A stretch of 64,000 nt of DNA, taken from assembly GCF_001439845.1 (NCBI RefSeq), contig NZ_JYLO01000016.1:79041-143040 (forward strand), read 5' to 3'. The stretch comes from Pseudomonas lactis. Its GTDB lineage: Bacteria; Pseudomonadota; Gammaproteobacteria; Pseudomonadales; Pseudomonadaceae. The notes below the pieces were generated by a model, which saw only the letters and a list, made by a program, of their open reading frames with translations, searched no databases and was not told the origin of the DNA. This document shows positions 40,898 through 49,727 of this stretch, one piece after another. A program made the position numbers and the translations under genes. Position 1 is the first letter of the stretch; every line of letters starts with the position of its first letter.

Positions 40898-42556
40898 TCA
40901 GTGATTAACCGCCCCACTCGCCCCCAGGCCAGTCTGCGAACGCACAAACTGTGGGAAGTACAGCGCGCGCTCTTTCTCTGCCGCCGCCGACTTGTCGGTG
41001 ATGGAGAAGAACCAGATGCCGACGAACGCAATGATCATCGAGAACAGCGCCGGGTACTCGTACGGGAAGATCGCCTTTTCATGGTGCAGGATCGAGACCC
41101 AGATGGTCGGGCCGAGGATCATCAGGCCCACGGCGCTGATCAAGCCCAGCCAGCCGCCAATCATGGCGCCACGGGTGGTGAGGTTTTTCCAGTACATGGA
41201 AAGCAGCAGCACCGGGAAGTTACAGCTGGCGGCGATGGAGAACGCCAGGCCGACCATGAACGCAATGTTCTGGCTTTCGAACAGGATACCCAGGCCGATG
41301 GCCAATACACCCAAGGCTACGGTGGTGATCTTCGACACGCGAATCTCGTCCTTCTCGTTGGCCTTGCCTTTCTTGATCACGCTGGCATACAGGTCATGGG
41401 ACACCGCCGAAGCACCCGCCAGGGTCAAGCCGGCAACCACCGCCAGGATGGTGGCAAACGCCACAGCCGAGATGAAGCCCAGGAAGATACTGCCGCCCAC
41501 CGCGTTGGCCAGGTGCACCGCCGCCATGTTGTTGCCACCGAGCAAGGCGCCCGCTGCGTCCTTGAACGCCGGGTTGGTGCTGACCAGCAGGATCGCGCCG
41601 AAGCCGATGATGAAGGTCAGGATATAGAAGTAGCCGATGAAGCCGGTTGCGTACAGCACGCTCTTACGCGCTTCCTTGGCGTCGCTCACCGTGAAGAAGC
41701 GCATCAGGATGTGCGGCAGGCCAGCGGTACCGAACATCAGTGCCAGCCCCAGGGAGAATGCCGAGATCGGGTCTTTCACCAGGCCGCCGGGGCTCATGAT
41801 CGCCTCACCTTTGGGGTGAACCTTGATCGCCTCGGAGAACAGCATGTTGAAGTCGAAGTTGACGTGCTTCATCACCATCAGCGCCATGAACGAGGCACCG
41901 GACAGCAACAGTACCGCCTTGATGATCTGCACCCAGGTGGTCGCCAACATACCGCCGAACAGCACGTACATGCACATCAGGATACCCACCAGGATCACCG
42001 CCACATGGTAATCAAGGCCAAACAGCAGTTGGATCAGCTTGCCCGCGCCGACCATCTGCGCGATCAGGTAGAACGCCACCACCACCAGCGAGCCACAGGC
42101 CGACAGGCTGCGGATCTGGGTTTGCCCCAGGCGATAGGACGCCACGTCGGCAAAGGTGTATTTGCCCAGGTTACGCAAGCGCTCGGCGATCAGGAACAGA
42201 ATGATCGGCCAGCCCACCAGGAAGCCGATCGAGTAGATCAAGCCGTCGTAGCCGGAGGTGAACACCAGCGCGGAAATCCCCAGGAAGGACGCCGCCGACA
42301 TGTAGTCACCGGCAATCGCCAGACCGTTCTGGAAACCGGTGATCTTGCCGCCCGCCGCATAGTAGTCCGCCGCCGATTTGTTGCGCTTGGACGCCCAGTA
42401 AGTGATGCACAGGGTGGCGCCGACAAACGCGACGAACATCACAATGGCCGAGATGTTCAGCGGTTGCTTGTGCACTTCACCGGTCAATGCGTCCGCCGCC
42501 CAAACGGCCGGAGCCAACAGCGAAGCACCGAATAGAGCCAATAGACGCCGGATCAT
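40898..42556 (-). CDS. actP: Cation/acetate symporter ActP
   Basis: A 552-residue sodium:solute symporter (SSS family) that imports acetate and other short monocarboxylates. The N-terminus carries a cleavable-looking signal segment (LLALFGASLLAPAVWA) as in E. coli ActP. ASKRNKSAADYYAAGGKITG near residue 55 and ADVASYRLGQTQIRSLSACG near 140 are family blocks, and about 13 transmembrane helices follow. Its start overlaps the stop of the DUF485 gene by four bases. That DUF485-actP order is the yjcH-yjcG arrangement known from enterics, there co-transcribed with acs; acs is not in this window. Confidence 0.94.
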   Translation of the reverse strand: MIRRLLALFGASLLAPAVWAADALTGEVHKQPLNISAIVMFVAFVGATLCITYWASKRNKSAADYYAAGGKITGFQNGLAIAGDYMSAASFLGISALVFTSGYDGLIYSIGFLVGWPIILFLIAERLRNLGKYTFADVASYRLGQTQIRSLSACGSLVVVAFYLIAQMVGAGKLIQLLFGLDYHVAVILVGILMCMYVLFGGMLATTWVQIIKAVLLLSGASFMALMVMKHVNFDFNMLFSEAIKVHPKGEAIMSPGGLVKDPISAFSLGLALMFGTAGLPHILMRFFTVSDAKEARKSVLYATGFIGYFYILTFIIGFGAILLVSTNPAFKDAAGALLGGNNMAAVHLANAVGGSIFLGFISAVAFATILAVVAGLTLAGASAVSHDLYASVIKKGKANEKDEIRVSKITTVALGVLAIGLGILFESQNIAFMVGLAFSIAASCNFPVLLLSMYWKNLTTRGAMIGGWLGLISAVGLMILGPTIWVSILHHEKAIFPYEYPALFSMIIAFVGIWFFSITDKSAAAEKERALYFPQFVRSQTGLGASGAVNH

Positions 42557-42864
42557 TGCGCAGCCTCCTTGAGAATCGCATTGTTCAGGTCGTCAAATTC
42601 GCCGTTGGCCCGACGCACGTAGATGCCGGTGAGAATGAAGGCCGACACAATCAGCCCGACGCCCAGGGGAATGCCCCAGGTAATCGAGGAACCGGGGCTG
42701 ATCTTGGCCCCCAGTACTTGTGGCCCGTAGGCAATCAACAGGATGAAAGCGGAGTAAAGCCCTAGCATGATCGCCGAGAGAATCCAGGCGAACCTTTCCC
42801 TTTTCCTGACCAGCTCCTTGAAACGCGGGCTGTTTTGAATCGAGAGGTAAATGCTGTCGTTCAT
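42553..42864 (-). CDS. yjcH: DUF485 domain-containing membrane protein (YjcH-like)
   Basis: A 103-residue inner-membrane protein with two hydrophobic helices (about residues 25-45 and 58-80). MNDSIYLSIQNSPRFKELV and RKRERFAWILSAIMLGLY are the family's conserved start. DUF485 proteins nearly always precede an SSS-family acetate permease and are thought to assist it, though how is not settled. The start at 42864 matches the family; upstream in-frame sequence is not conserved in character. It overlaps actP by four bases. Confidence 0.9.
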   Translation of the reverse strand: MNDSIYLSIQNSPRFKELVRKRERFAWILSAIMLGLYSAFILLIAYGPQVLGAKISPGSSITWGIPLGVGLIVSAFILTGIYVRRANGEFDDLNNAILKEAAQ

Positions 42865-42984
42865 TGTTTTTATCCTCGCAGCACAGCTTTTTATTATTTT
42901 GGAACGTATCCACTGTATGCGGCTGCGCAATGGGTTCCAGACGACCTTAGTAGTAGATCGAGCTTAGCGAGGATTTGTAAAAAA

Positions 42985-43084
42985 TGTAGGAGCGAGCTTG
43001 CTCGCGAAAAACGTCAACGATAACGCGTTCATTCTGGATGATCGCGGTGCCTATGCGTTCTTCGCGAGCAAGCTCGCTCCTACA
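42985..43084. repeat. Second-type REPIN, copy B
   Basis: The same 20-base arms and the same 100-base total length as the element at 21324. The loops share AACGTCAACGATAACGCG at the left, then diverge. It lies immediately after the betX stop, in the gap to the DUF485 gene. Confidence 0.88.
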
Positions 43085-43096
43085 ATTGGGGCGGGG

Positions 43097-43948
43097 TTAT
43101 TTAGCGGTCCATTCGGCGACGCGCTCGGGGTGCTTGGCTACCCAGTCCTTGGCCGCGGCGTCCGGCTTGGCGCCTTCTTGAATCGCCAGCATGACTTCAC
43201 CGATTTCATCCTTGGAGGCCCACTGGAATTTCTTCAGGAAGGCCGCGACTTCCGGCGCTTTCTTCTCCAGGCCCTTGCTGCCGATGCTGTTGACCGTTTC
43301 AGCAGCACCATAAATCCCTTTTGGGTCGTCCAGGAAACGCAGTTTCCACTTGGCGAACATCCAGTGCGGCACCCAACCGGTGACCGCAATCGACTCCTGC
43401 TTGTCTTCGGCACGGGTCAGTTCGGCAATCATCGCCGCACCCGAGCTGGCTTGCAGTTTGTAGTCCAGGCCATATTGCTTGATGGCTTCGTCGGTCTTGA
43501 GCATTACGCCTGAACCGGCGTCGATGCCGACGATCTTGTTCTTGAAGGTGGTATCGGTCTTGAGGTCTTCGATGGACTTGGCCTTGACGTACTCCGGCAC
43601 GATCAAGCCGATCTTGGCGTCCTTGAAGTTGGGGCCGTAGTCGACCACCTTGTCCTTGTTCTTGGTCCAGTATTCACCGTGGGTTACAGGTAGCCAGGCG
43701 GAGAGCATGGCATCGAGTTTGCCGGTGGCGACGCCCTGCCACATGATCCCGGTGGCAACCGCTTGCAGTTTTACGTCGTAGCCGAGCTTTTGCTTGATCA
43801 CCTCTGCCGCCACATGAGTGGTGGCCACGCTGTCGGACCAGCCGTCCACGTAGCCGATGCTCAGGGTCTTGCTGTCGGCACTGGCCAGTGAGGAGCCCAT
43901 CGCAACTACCAGAGTGGCAGCTGCGCCCAAGAGTCGTCGCATCTTCAT
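43097..43948 (-). CDS. betX: Glycine betaine-binding protein BetX-like
   Basis: A 283-residue periplasmic binding protein of the OpuAC family. The signal peptide (RRLLGAAATLVVAMGSSLASA) is cleaved near residue 23. The mature start KTLSIGYVDGWSDSVATTHV and the Trp-rich segments GIMWQGVA, AWLPVTHGEYW and VTGWVPHWMFAKWKLRFL supply the aromatic residues that cage quaternary amines. In P. aeruginosa the gene near actP at PA3236 is betX, an orphan binding protein for the Cbc transporter; the same name is used here on that synteny. No permease or ATPase gene is adjacent. GGGGA lies six bases upstream of the start. Confidence 0.85.
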   Translation of the reverse strand: MKMRRLLGAAATLVVAMGSSLASADSKTLSIGYVDGWSDSVATTHVAAEVIKQKLGYDVKLQAVATGIMWQGVATGKLDAMLSAWLPVTHGEYWTKNKDKVVDYGPNFKDAKIGLIVPEYVKAKSIEDLKTDTTFKNKIVGIDAGSGVMLKTDEAIKQYGLDYKLQASSGAAMIAELTRAEDKQESIAVTGWVPHWMFAKWKLRFLDDPKGIYGAAETVNSIGSKGLEKKAPEVAAFLKKFQWASKDEIGEVMLAIQEGAKPDAAAKDWVAKHPERVAEWTAK

Positions 43949-44280
43949 AGTACTTCCCCGAAAGTGCTGCGCCCGACGGATGCCGAGCGACGTCAAACTG
44001 TTGTTATAGGGTGCACCGCGCCCCCTTCACGCGCATCGATCCGGTTGCTGAGGCATCAGTGGAGTACTGACAGTTTTATCTTCAACCTGCGTAGGCATTT
44101 GCCCTGCTCTGTCAGCGACCTTGGTTGAGCAAGAAACGACATCACATCGCCAGTAGGACGCTTTGTAGGCGTTATCGCCAGAATCCCGCCCGAAGTTTGC
44201 ATGTCAAAATTATGCAGCCGCACTGGGCTGCGGCAAATCCGGGTAAGATGCGCGCCTTTGCTCCCCCAGATAAGCCGACC
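43949..44280. other. Gap between divergent betX and GH17 genes
   Basis: These 332 bases have no supported ORF. They must hold the promoters of both divergent genes. A TAAGAT -10-like box lies about 36 bases before the GH17 start. GCAGCC-GCACTG-GGCTGC just upstream can form a six-base-pair hairpin. No REP is present and no operator can be assigned. Confidence 0.5.
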
Positions 44281-45834
44281 ATGCCCGCGACTGCCCGCTT
44301 CCCTGCCCTGCCCTATTTCTTTGCCTTGATCCTCGGCGTGCTTGCCCTTGCCGGCTACTGGTACGGCCTCGGCCGGCCCGTGGTATTGCCGGACGTCGCC
44401 AGCGCCAGCCATAAGCTGCAATGTGCGTCCTACACACCGTTCGACAAGGACCAATCCCCGTTCGATCAGCCGTTCAGGTTGCGCCCCGAGCGCATGGACG
44501 CCGACCTGGCGCTGCTCGCCACGCGTTTTGAATGCATTCGCACCTATTCCATGACCGGCCTGGAAGCCCTGCCGGACATGGCGCGCAAGCATGGGTTGAA
44601 GGTGATGGCCGGGGCCTGGGTCAGCAGTGACCCCGTGGCGACTCAAAAAGAGATCAACGAGTTGATCGCGGCGGCCAACGCCAGCCCGGACGTGGTGACC
44701 TCGGTGATCGTCGGCAACGAAGCCCTGCTGCGCAAGGAAGTCACTGCCAAGCAACTGGTGGCGCTGATCCATCAGGTTAAAAGCCAGATCAAGCAGCCCG
44801 TCACCTATGCCGATGTCTGGGAATTTTGGTTGCAACACCCGGAAATCGAGCCGGCGGTGGACTTCCTGACCATTCACCTGCTGCCGTATTGGGAAGATGA
44901 GCCATCCGGCATCGACCAGGCGCTCAAGCACGTGGGCGATGTGCGCCAGACCTTCGGCCATAAATTCGCGCCCAAGGACATCGTGATCGGCGAAACCGGC
45001 TGGCCCAGCGAGGGTCGCCAGCGCGAAACCGCCGTGCCCAGCCGGGTCAATGAAGCCAGGTTCATGCGTGGCTTCGTGGCCATGGCCGAAGCCAATGGCT
45101 GGCGCTACAACCTGATCGAAGCCTTTGACCAGCCATGGAAGCGCGCCAGTGAAGGGGCTGTGGGCGGTTACTGGGGGCTGTTCGATGCAGACCGTCAGGA
45201 CAAAGGCGTTCTCGCAGGCCCTGTGACCAATGTGCCGTACTGGCCGCTGTGGCTGGGCGTCGGCGGGCTCATCCTGCTTGGCACCCTGGTGCTCGGCGGC
45301 CGCGTTCGCAGCCCGCGCTCTGCGTTAATACTGCCATTGCTCGGTGCCGTGGCGGCATGTTCCATCGGCAGTTGGGCCGAACTGACCCGCGTTACCGCGC
45401 GCTTCAACGATGAATGGGTATGGGCAGGCTTGCTGGTGGTGTTGAACCTGCTGGTGCTGGCGCACGCCGCCCTGGCCCTCAGCGCCCGGGAAGGCTGGCG
45501 TGAGCGCGGGTTCCACTGGCTGGAGCAGCGCGCCGGCTGGCTGGTGGCAATCGCCGGGTTTGCCGGTGCGGTGATGATGCTGGCGCTGGTGTTTGACCCG
45601 CGCTATCGCAGCTTCCCAAGCGCAGCGCTGGTGCTGCCGGCCCTGGTGTACCTGGTACGCCCGGTAACCGGGCCGCGTCGGGAGATTGCATTGCTGGCCT
45701 TTATCATCGGTGCCGGCATTGCGCCGCAGTTGTACCGTGAAGGGCTGTTGAACCAGCAGGCCTGGGGTTGGGCAGTGGTCAGCGTGCTGATGGTTGCGGC
45801 TTTGTGGCGTTGCTTGCGAGTGCGCAAGGCTTGA
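44281..45834 (+). CDS. Membrane-anchored glycoside hydrolase family 17 protein (beta-glucan enzyme)
   Basis: A 517-residue protein. TM1 is at about residues 11-29, followed by an extracytoplasmic GH17 domain (about 45-325), then a C-terminal block of about seven hydrophobic helices. The GH17 catalytic pair is visible: acid/base Glu147 in IVGNEALLRK and nucleophile Glu238 in VIGETGWPSEG. Relatives in Pseudomonas and rhizobia are annotated as beta-(1,3)/(1,6)-glucan synthases or transglycosylases (NdvC-like). A role in making or remodelling periplasmic glucan is likely. The start at 44281 (MPATARFPAL) gives a proper signal anchor; an upstream in-frame ATG adds unrelated sequence. Confidence 0.85.
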   Translation: MPATARFPALPYFFALILGVLALAGYWYGLGRPVVLPDVASASHKLQCASYTPFDKDQSPFDQPFRLRPERMDADLALLATRFECIRTYSMTGLEALPDMARKHGLKVMAGAWVSSDPVATQKEINELIAAANASPDVVTSVIVGNEALLRKEVTAKQLVALIHQVKSQIKQPVTYADVWEFWLQHPEIEPAVDFLTIHLLPYWEDEPSGIDQALKHVGDVRQTFGHKFAPKDIVIGETGWPSEGRQRETAVPSRVNEARFMRGFVAMAEANGWRYNLIEAFDQPWKRASEGAVGGYWGLFDADRQDKGVLAGPVTNVPYWPLWLGVGGLILLGTLVLGGRVRSPRSALILPLLGAVAACSIGSWAELTRVTARFNDEWVWAGLLVVLNLLVLAHAALALSAREGWRERGFHWLEQRAGWLVAIAGFAGAVMMLALVFDPRYRSFPSAALVLPALVYLVRPVTGPRREIALLAFIIGAGIAPQLYREGLLNQQAWGWAVVSVLMVAALWRCLRVRKA

Positions 45835-45841
45835 CACCGCT

Positions 45842-45931
45842 ATCGCAGGCAAGCCAGCTCCCACCGTTGATTGGGTTCACACATTTCTATCTGTGAGCAC
45901 GGTCAACTGTGGGAGCTGGCTTGCCTGCGAT
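45842..45931. repeat. REP pair
   Basis: Two outward-facing perfect units are separated by about 45 bases, between convergent genes. Confidence 0.9.
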
Positions 45932-45940
45932 GAGGCCACA

Positions 45941-46309
45941 TCAGGCCCCGCGCGGCTTCCTGACCAACCGCAACCCCGCAATCACCACTGCAAACACCGC
46001 AAACGTCGTGTTGTACAACGCCAGCGCCGGCAACCCGAACACCAACCCCACCACCGCCAACGCCCACCCCGCACGCCCCGGTACAAAAAAGCCCAGCACT
46101 GAGGTGATCAACGCCGCCCACCCCAGCAGCTTGAAATGAATCATCAAACCCAAATTCGAACGCACCTGGCACTCCCAGCGGCTGGCCTCATCCGCACAGA
46201 TGCCAACCCATTGCCCATCCTCCATAAAGCCATAGCGTGCGGCATAACTGGCAACCAGCCATAACGGCAGGGCAATAAGCAGCAGAATCAACGGCAAACG
46301 ACGGGACAT
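45941..46309 (-). CDS. Small integral membrane protein, unknown function
   Basis: A 122-residue protein I do not recognise. The N-terminal hydrophobic helix (LPLILLLIALPLWLVASYAA) is followed by a short polar segment with two cysteines (GICADEASRWECQVRSNLG) that could form an extracytoplasmic disulfide. Three further hydrophobic stretches follow (about residues 55-75, 80-92 and 93-115). The C-terminus LVRKPRGA is basic and so probably cytoplasmic. It is a single gene, divergent from the secreted hydrolase by 233 bases. Confidence 0.75.
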   Translation of the reverse strand: MSRRLPLILLLIALPLWLVASYAARYGFMEDGQWVGICADEASRWECQVRSNLGLMIHFKLLGWAALITSVLGFFVPGRAGWALAVVGLVFGLPALALYNTTFAVFAVVIAGLRLVRKPRGA

Positions 46310-46542
46310 GGGGCACTCCGATAGGCAAAAACGGCGCCCAGCTTAATCCCACGGCGGCCGTTAGCAAGGTGTTCGCACAGATATCTGTTCAACAAAGCAT
46401 GGCAAAGTGTATCGTCTCGCTACTATTACCCCGATTCCGACGTTTTTTCCGACTTTTCGTGCCGAGTGCTGGCACTTCGGTGACAAGGCGGTGGTCATAG
46501 CCTGCGAACTTCATTCAGCCCGTTCCTCTTAGGGATTTAGTC

Positions 46543-47841
46543 ATGCTCCGTTCCTTGCGCTGTGCTGCCTTGCTGGGCAGCCTATTTTTGAGTGCGTCAG
46601 CACTGGCCGTCGATATCGACCAAGCCAGCTATGGCTACCCTTTGACCAACCCGTTCGAAGCGACCATCGCCACCACACCTCCCGATCTGCGGCCAACCCT
46701 GCCGACCGATGACGAGATCAACCAGTCCGACTACACCCTGACGATGCGCCCCGAGCGCGAGTTCAGCCTGCCGGACAATTTCTGGGCGGTGAAGAAACTC
46801 ACCTACCGCATTGCCAAGCAGGACCGCGCCGCGCCTTTGATCTTCCTCATCGCCGGCACCGGTGCACGCTTTGACAGCAGCATCAACGAATACCTGAAAA
46901 AACTGTATTACCAGGCCGGCTACCATGTGGTGCAGCTGTCCTCGCCGACCAGCTTCGACTTCATCAGCGCCGCTTCGCGCTTCGCCACCCCGGGCATCAC
47001 CCAGGAAGACGCCGAAGACATGTACCGCGTGATGCAGGCCGTGCGCGCACAGAACGCCTCGTTGCCCGTGACCGATTTCTACCTCACCGGCTACAGCCTG
47101 GGCGCCCTGGATGCGGCGTTTGTCAGCAAGCTGGACGAGACCCGCCGCAGCTTCAACTTCAAGAAAGTGCTGCTGCTCAACCCGCCGGTCAACCTCTACA
47201 CCTCGATCACCAACCTCGACAAGCTGGTACAGACCGAGGTCAAGGGCATCAACAACAGCACCACTTTCTATGAGTTGGTGCTGAGCAAACTGACACGTTA
47301 CTTCCAGCAAAAAGGCTACATCGACCTTAACGATGCCCTGCTTTATGACTTCCAGCAGTCCAAGCAGCACCTGAGCAATGAACAGATGGCCATGCTGATC
47401 GGCACCTCGTTCCGCTTCTCGGCCGCCGACATTGCCTTCACTTCGGACTTGATCAACCGACGTGGCCTGATTATTCCGCCCAAGTACCCGATTACCGAAG
47501 GCACCAGCCTCACGCCGTTCCTCAAGCGTGCCCTGCAGTGCGACTTCGACTGCTACCTCACCGAACAAGTGATCCCAATGTGGCGCGCGCGTTCCGATGG
47601 CGGCAGCCTGCTGCAACTGATCGACCAGGTCAGCCTCTACGCCCTCAAGGACTACCTGCGCGACAGCCCGAAAATCGCCGTGATGCATAACGCCGACGAC
47701 GTGATCCTCGGCCCTGGCGACCTGGGCTTCCTGCGTAAAACTTTCGGCGATCGCTTGACCGTCTACCCGCTGGGCGGCCACTGCGGCAACCTTAATTACC
47801 GCGTCAACGCCGACGCCATGCTGGAGTTCTTCCGTGGCTAA
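46543..47841 (+). CDS. Secreted alpha/beta hydrolase, partner of MlaA-like gene
   Basis: A 432-residue protein with a signal peptide (AALLGSLFLSASALA, cleaved near residue 22). LIFLIAGTGARFDS is the oxyanion strand region. DFYLTGYSLGALDAAFVSKL near residue 187 is the GxSxG nucleophile elbow. NADDVILGPGDLGFL gives an acid, and PLGGHCGNLNYRV the catalytic His. It would act in the periplasm, probably on an ester or lipid. Databases sometimes label relatives as serine/threonine kinase, which nothing here supports. It overlaps the MlaA-like gene downstream by eight bases, so the two are co-translated and likely act on phospholipid. Confidence 0.82.
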   Translation: MLRSLRCAALLGSLFLSASALAVDIDQASYGYPLTNPFEATIATTPPDLRPTLPTDDEINQSDYTLTMRPEREFSLPDNFWAVKKLTYRIAKQDRAAPLIFLIAGTGARFDSSINEYLKKLYYQAGYHVVQLSSPTSFDFISAASRFATPGITQEDAEDMYRVMQAVRAQNASLPVTDFYLTGYSLGALDAAFVSKLDETRRSFNFKKVLLLNPPVNLYTSITNLDKLVQTEVKGINNSTTFYELVLSKLTRYFQQKGYIDLNDALLYDFQQSKQHLSNEQMAMLIGTSFRFSAADIAFTSDLINRRGLIIPPKYPITEGTSLTPFLKRALQCDFDCYLTEQVIPMWRARSDGGSLLQLIDQVSLYALKDYLRDSPKIAVMHNADDVILGPGDLGFLRKTFGDRLTVYPLGGHCGNLNYRVNADAMLEFFRG

Positions 47842-48622
47842 ATATCTTCTGCTGCTCGCCGCACTGATGTGCGCAGGCGTGGCCAATGCCGACAACAGCA
47901 AGGCCCAAGAACCCGTCAAGGTCGATGCCGACGGCTTCAAGGAGCCGCTGACCAAGCTCAAGTTCAACCCAGGCTTGGACCAGCGCGAATTCGAGCGTTC
48001 CACGCTCACCGCGCTCAACGTCTACGACCCACTGGAGTCGTGGAACCGCCGCGTGTACCACTTCAACTATCGCTTCGACCAGTGGGTGTTCCTGCCGGTG
48101 GTGAACGGTTACCGCTATGTCACGCCGAGCTTTCTGCGCACCGGCGTGAGCAACTTCTTCAACAACCTGGGCGATGTGCCTAACCTGATGAACAGCTTGT
48201 TGCAGCTCAAGGGCCACCGCTCCCTGGAAACCACCGGGCGCCTGCTGGTCAACACCACCATTGGCATCGCGGGCCTGTGGGACCCGGCCACCGCCATGGG
48301 CCTGCCGCGCCAGAGCGAAGACTTCGGCCAGACCCTGGGCTTCTACGGTGTACCGGGGGGTGCTTACCTGATGCTGCCGATCTTCGGCCCGTCGAACCTG
48401 CGTGACACCGGCGGCCTGCTGGTGGACTACAGCGCCGAATCGCAGATCAACTTCCTCAACGTGTCTGAAGTCAGCTCCAACCACCCGGAAGTCTGGGCCC
48501 TGCGCGCCGTGGACAAGCGCTACCAGACCAGCTTCCGCTACGGCCAGATGAACTCGCCATTCGAGTATGAGAAGGTGCGGTATATCTACACCGAATCGCG
48601 CAAGTTGCAGATCGCCGAGTAA
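47834..48622 (+). CDS. MlaA/VacJ family protein
   Basis: A 262-residue MlaA-family protein, which in the Mla pathway takes misplaced phospholipid from the outer leaflet of the outer membrane. NVYDPLESWNRRVYHFNYRF and GVSNFFNNLGDVPNLMNSLL are the family signatures. GYRYVTPSFLRTG, FGQTLGFYGVPGGAYLMLP and GPSNLRDTGG follow. The signal peptide ends in GVANA without a lipobox; the Cys at residue 13 is preceded by Leu-Met and does not fit. Most MlaA proteins are lipoproteins, so this one may be a soluble or differently anchored paralog. No mlaBCDEF genes are near. It is co-translated with a secreted hydrolase. Confidence 0.88.
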   Translation: MAKYLLLLAALMCAGVANADNSKAQEPVKVDADGFKEPLTKLKFNPGLDQREFERSTLTALNVYDPLESWNRRVYHFNYRFDQWVFLPVVNGYRYVTPSFLRTGVSNFFNNLGDVPNLMNSLLQLKGHRSLETTGRLLVNTTIGIAGLWDPATAMGLPRQSEDFGQTLGFYGVPGGAYLMLPIFGPSNLRDTGGLLVDYSAESQINFLNVSEVSSNHPEVWALRAVDKRYQTSFRYGQMNSPFEYEKVRYIYTESRKLQIAE

Positions 48623-48633
48623 ACAGCAGCGAT

Positions 48634-48667
48634 AAAAAAAGGCCATTCGATTGAATGGCCTTTTTTA
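48634..48667. terminator. Bidirectional terminator
   Basis: AAAAAAAGGCCATTC-GATT-GAATGGCCTTTTTT works on both strands. It serves the MlaA-like gene and the convergent DUF808 gene. Confidence 0.93.
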
Positions 48668-48678
48668 TGCCTGCGGTT

Positions 48679-49593
48679 TCACCCTCGCAGTGCTTTCCAA
48701 CCTTTACCTGCCACGCTGACCACTGCAAGGACGACAGCGCCGGCAATGATCCCCGCTACCGCATTAAGCAGCGTCGGCATCAGCCACGCGAACGCGCCGG
48801 TGCTCTGGCTCACGGTTTCGATCCAATGATGCACCACAGGCACGCCATGGGTGAGGATGCCGCCACCGACCATGAACATCGCCGCGGTGCCGATCACTGA
48901 CAGGCTCTTCATCATGTAGGGGGCCGCGCTCAGGATCGCGCCGCCAATACTTCGCGCCACCTGACCCGGCTTCTGCGTCAACCACAGCCCCAGGTCGTCG
49001 AGCTTGACGATACCGGCCACCAATCCATATACGCCGATGGTCATGACAATGGCGATACCCGACAGCACGATCACCTGCTGCGTGAGCTGCGCGTCGGCGA
49101 CGATGCCGAGGGTGATGGCAATGATTTCGGCCGACAGAATAAAGTCGGTACGGATCGCGCCCTTGATCTTGTCCTTCTCGAACGCCACCAGATCGGTTGC
49201 CGGGTCGGCTACCGCCTCAGTCAATTGTGCGTGTTCGGCCTGGTCTTCTGCCTTGCTGTGCAAGAATTTGTGGGCGAGTTTTTCGAAGCCCTCGAAACAC
49301 AGATAGGCGCCGCCGAGCATCAACAGCGGTATCACCGCCCAGGGTGCAAAGGCGCTGATCAACAGGGCCATCGGCACCAGGATCAATTTGTTGATAAACG
49401 AGCCCTTGGCCACCGCCCACACCACGGGGATTTCCCGCTCGGCGCGCACGCCGGAGACCTGCTGGGCATTCAGCGCAAGGTCATCGCCGAGCACGCCCGA
49501 TGTCTTCTTGGCGGCCATTTTTGTCATCAGCGCGACGTCATCGAGTACCGCGGCGATATCGTCGATCAACACCAACAAGCTGCTTCCTGCCAT
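48679..49593 (-). CDS. DUF808 family membrane protein (YedI-like)
   Basis: A 304-residue inner-membrane protein. MAGSSLLVLIDDIAAVLDDV and MTKMAAKKTSGVLGDDLALN form the highly conserved DUF808 start. Hydrophobic helices lie near residues 70-110, 155-180, 190-212, 225-260 and 275-300. E. coli YedI is the best known relative and has no assigned function. The start at 49593 is the family start; an ATG 15 bases upstream is possible. It is a single gene sharing a terminator with the MlaA-like gene. Confidence 0.88.
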   Translation of the reverse strand: MAGSSLLVLIDDIAAVLDDVALMTKMAAKKTSGVLGDDLALNAQQVSGVRAEREIPVVWAVAKGSFINKLILVPMALLISAFAPWAVIPLLMLGGAYLCFEGFEKLAHKFLHSKAEDQAEHAQLTEAVADPATDLVAFEKDKIKGAIRTDFILSAEIIAITLGIVADAQLTQQVIVLSGIAIVMTIGVYGLVAGIVKLDDLGLWLTQKPGQVARSIGGAILSAAPYMMKSLSVIGTAAMFMVGGGILTHGVPVVHHWIETVSQSTGAFAWLMPTLLNAVAGIIAGAVVLAVVSVAGKGWKALRG

Positions 49594-49727
49594 GAACCGG
49601 ACTTCCATTAGAGAGAGATGGCGCGAGCATAACGCGGCGCAAGGCCTTGTGGGCAGATTGTTGAGGCCTGCGGATGGCCGGTGCTACCATGCGCAACCGC
49701 CTGTCATGGCAAGGAAACGTCTGGTTT

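Noticed and set aside
43949..44280. An N-terminal extension of the GH17 protein to an ATG at 44125
   Set aside because: The extra 52 residues are basic and unrelated to the signal anchor that begins at 44281, and they overlap the expected promoter.
46543..47841. Calling the secreted hydrolase a serine/threonine protein kinase
   Set aside because: No kinase motifs (GxGxxG loop, HRD, DFG) are present; GYSLGA and the terminal His fit an alpha/beta hydrolase.
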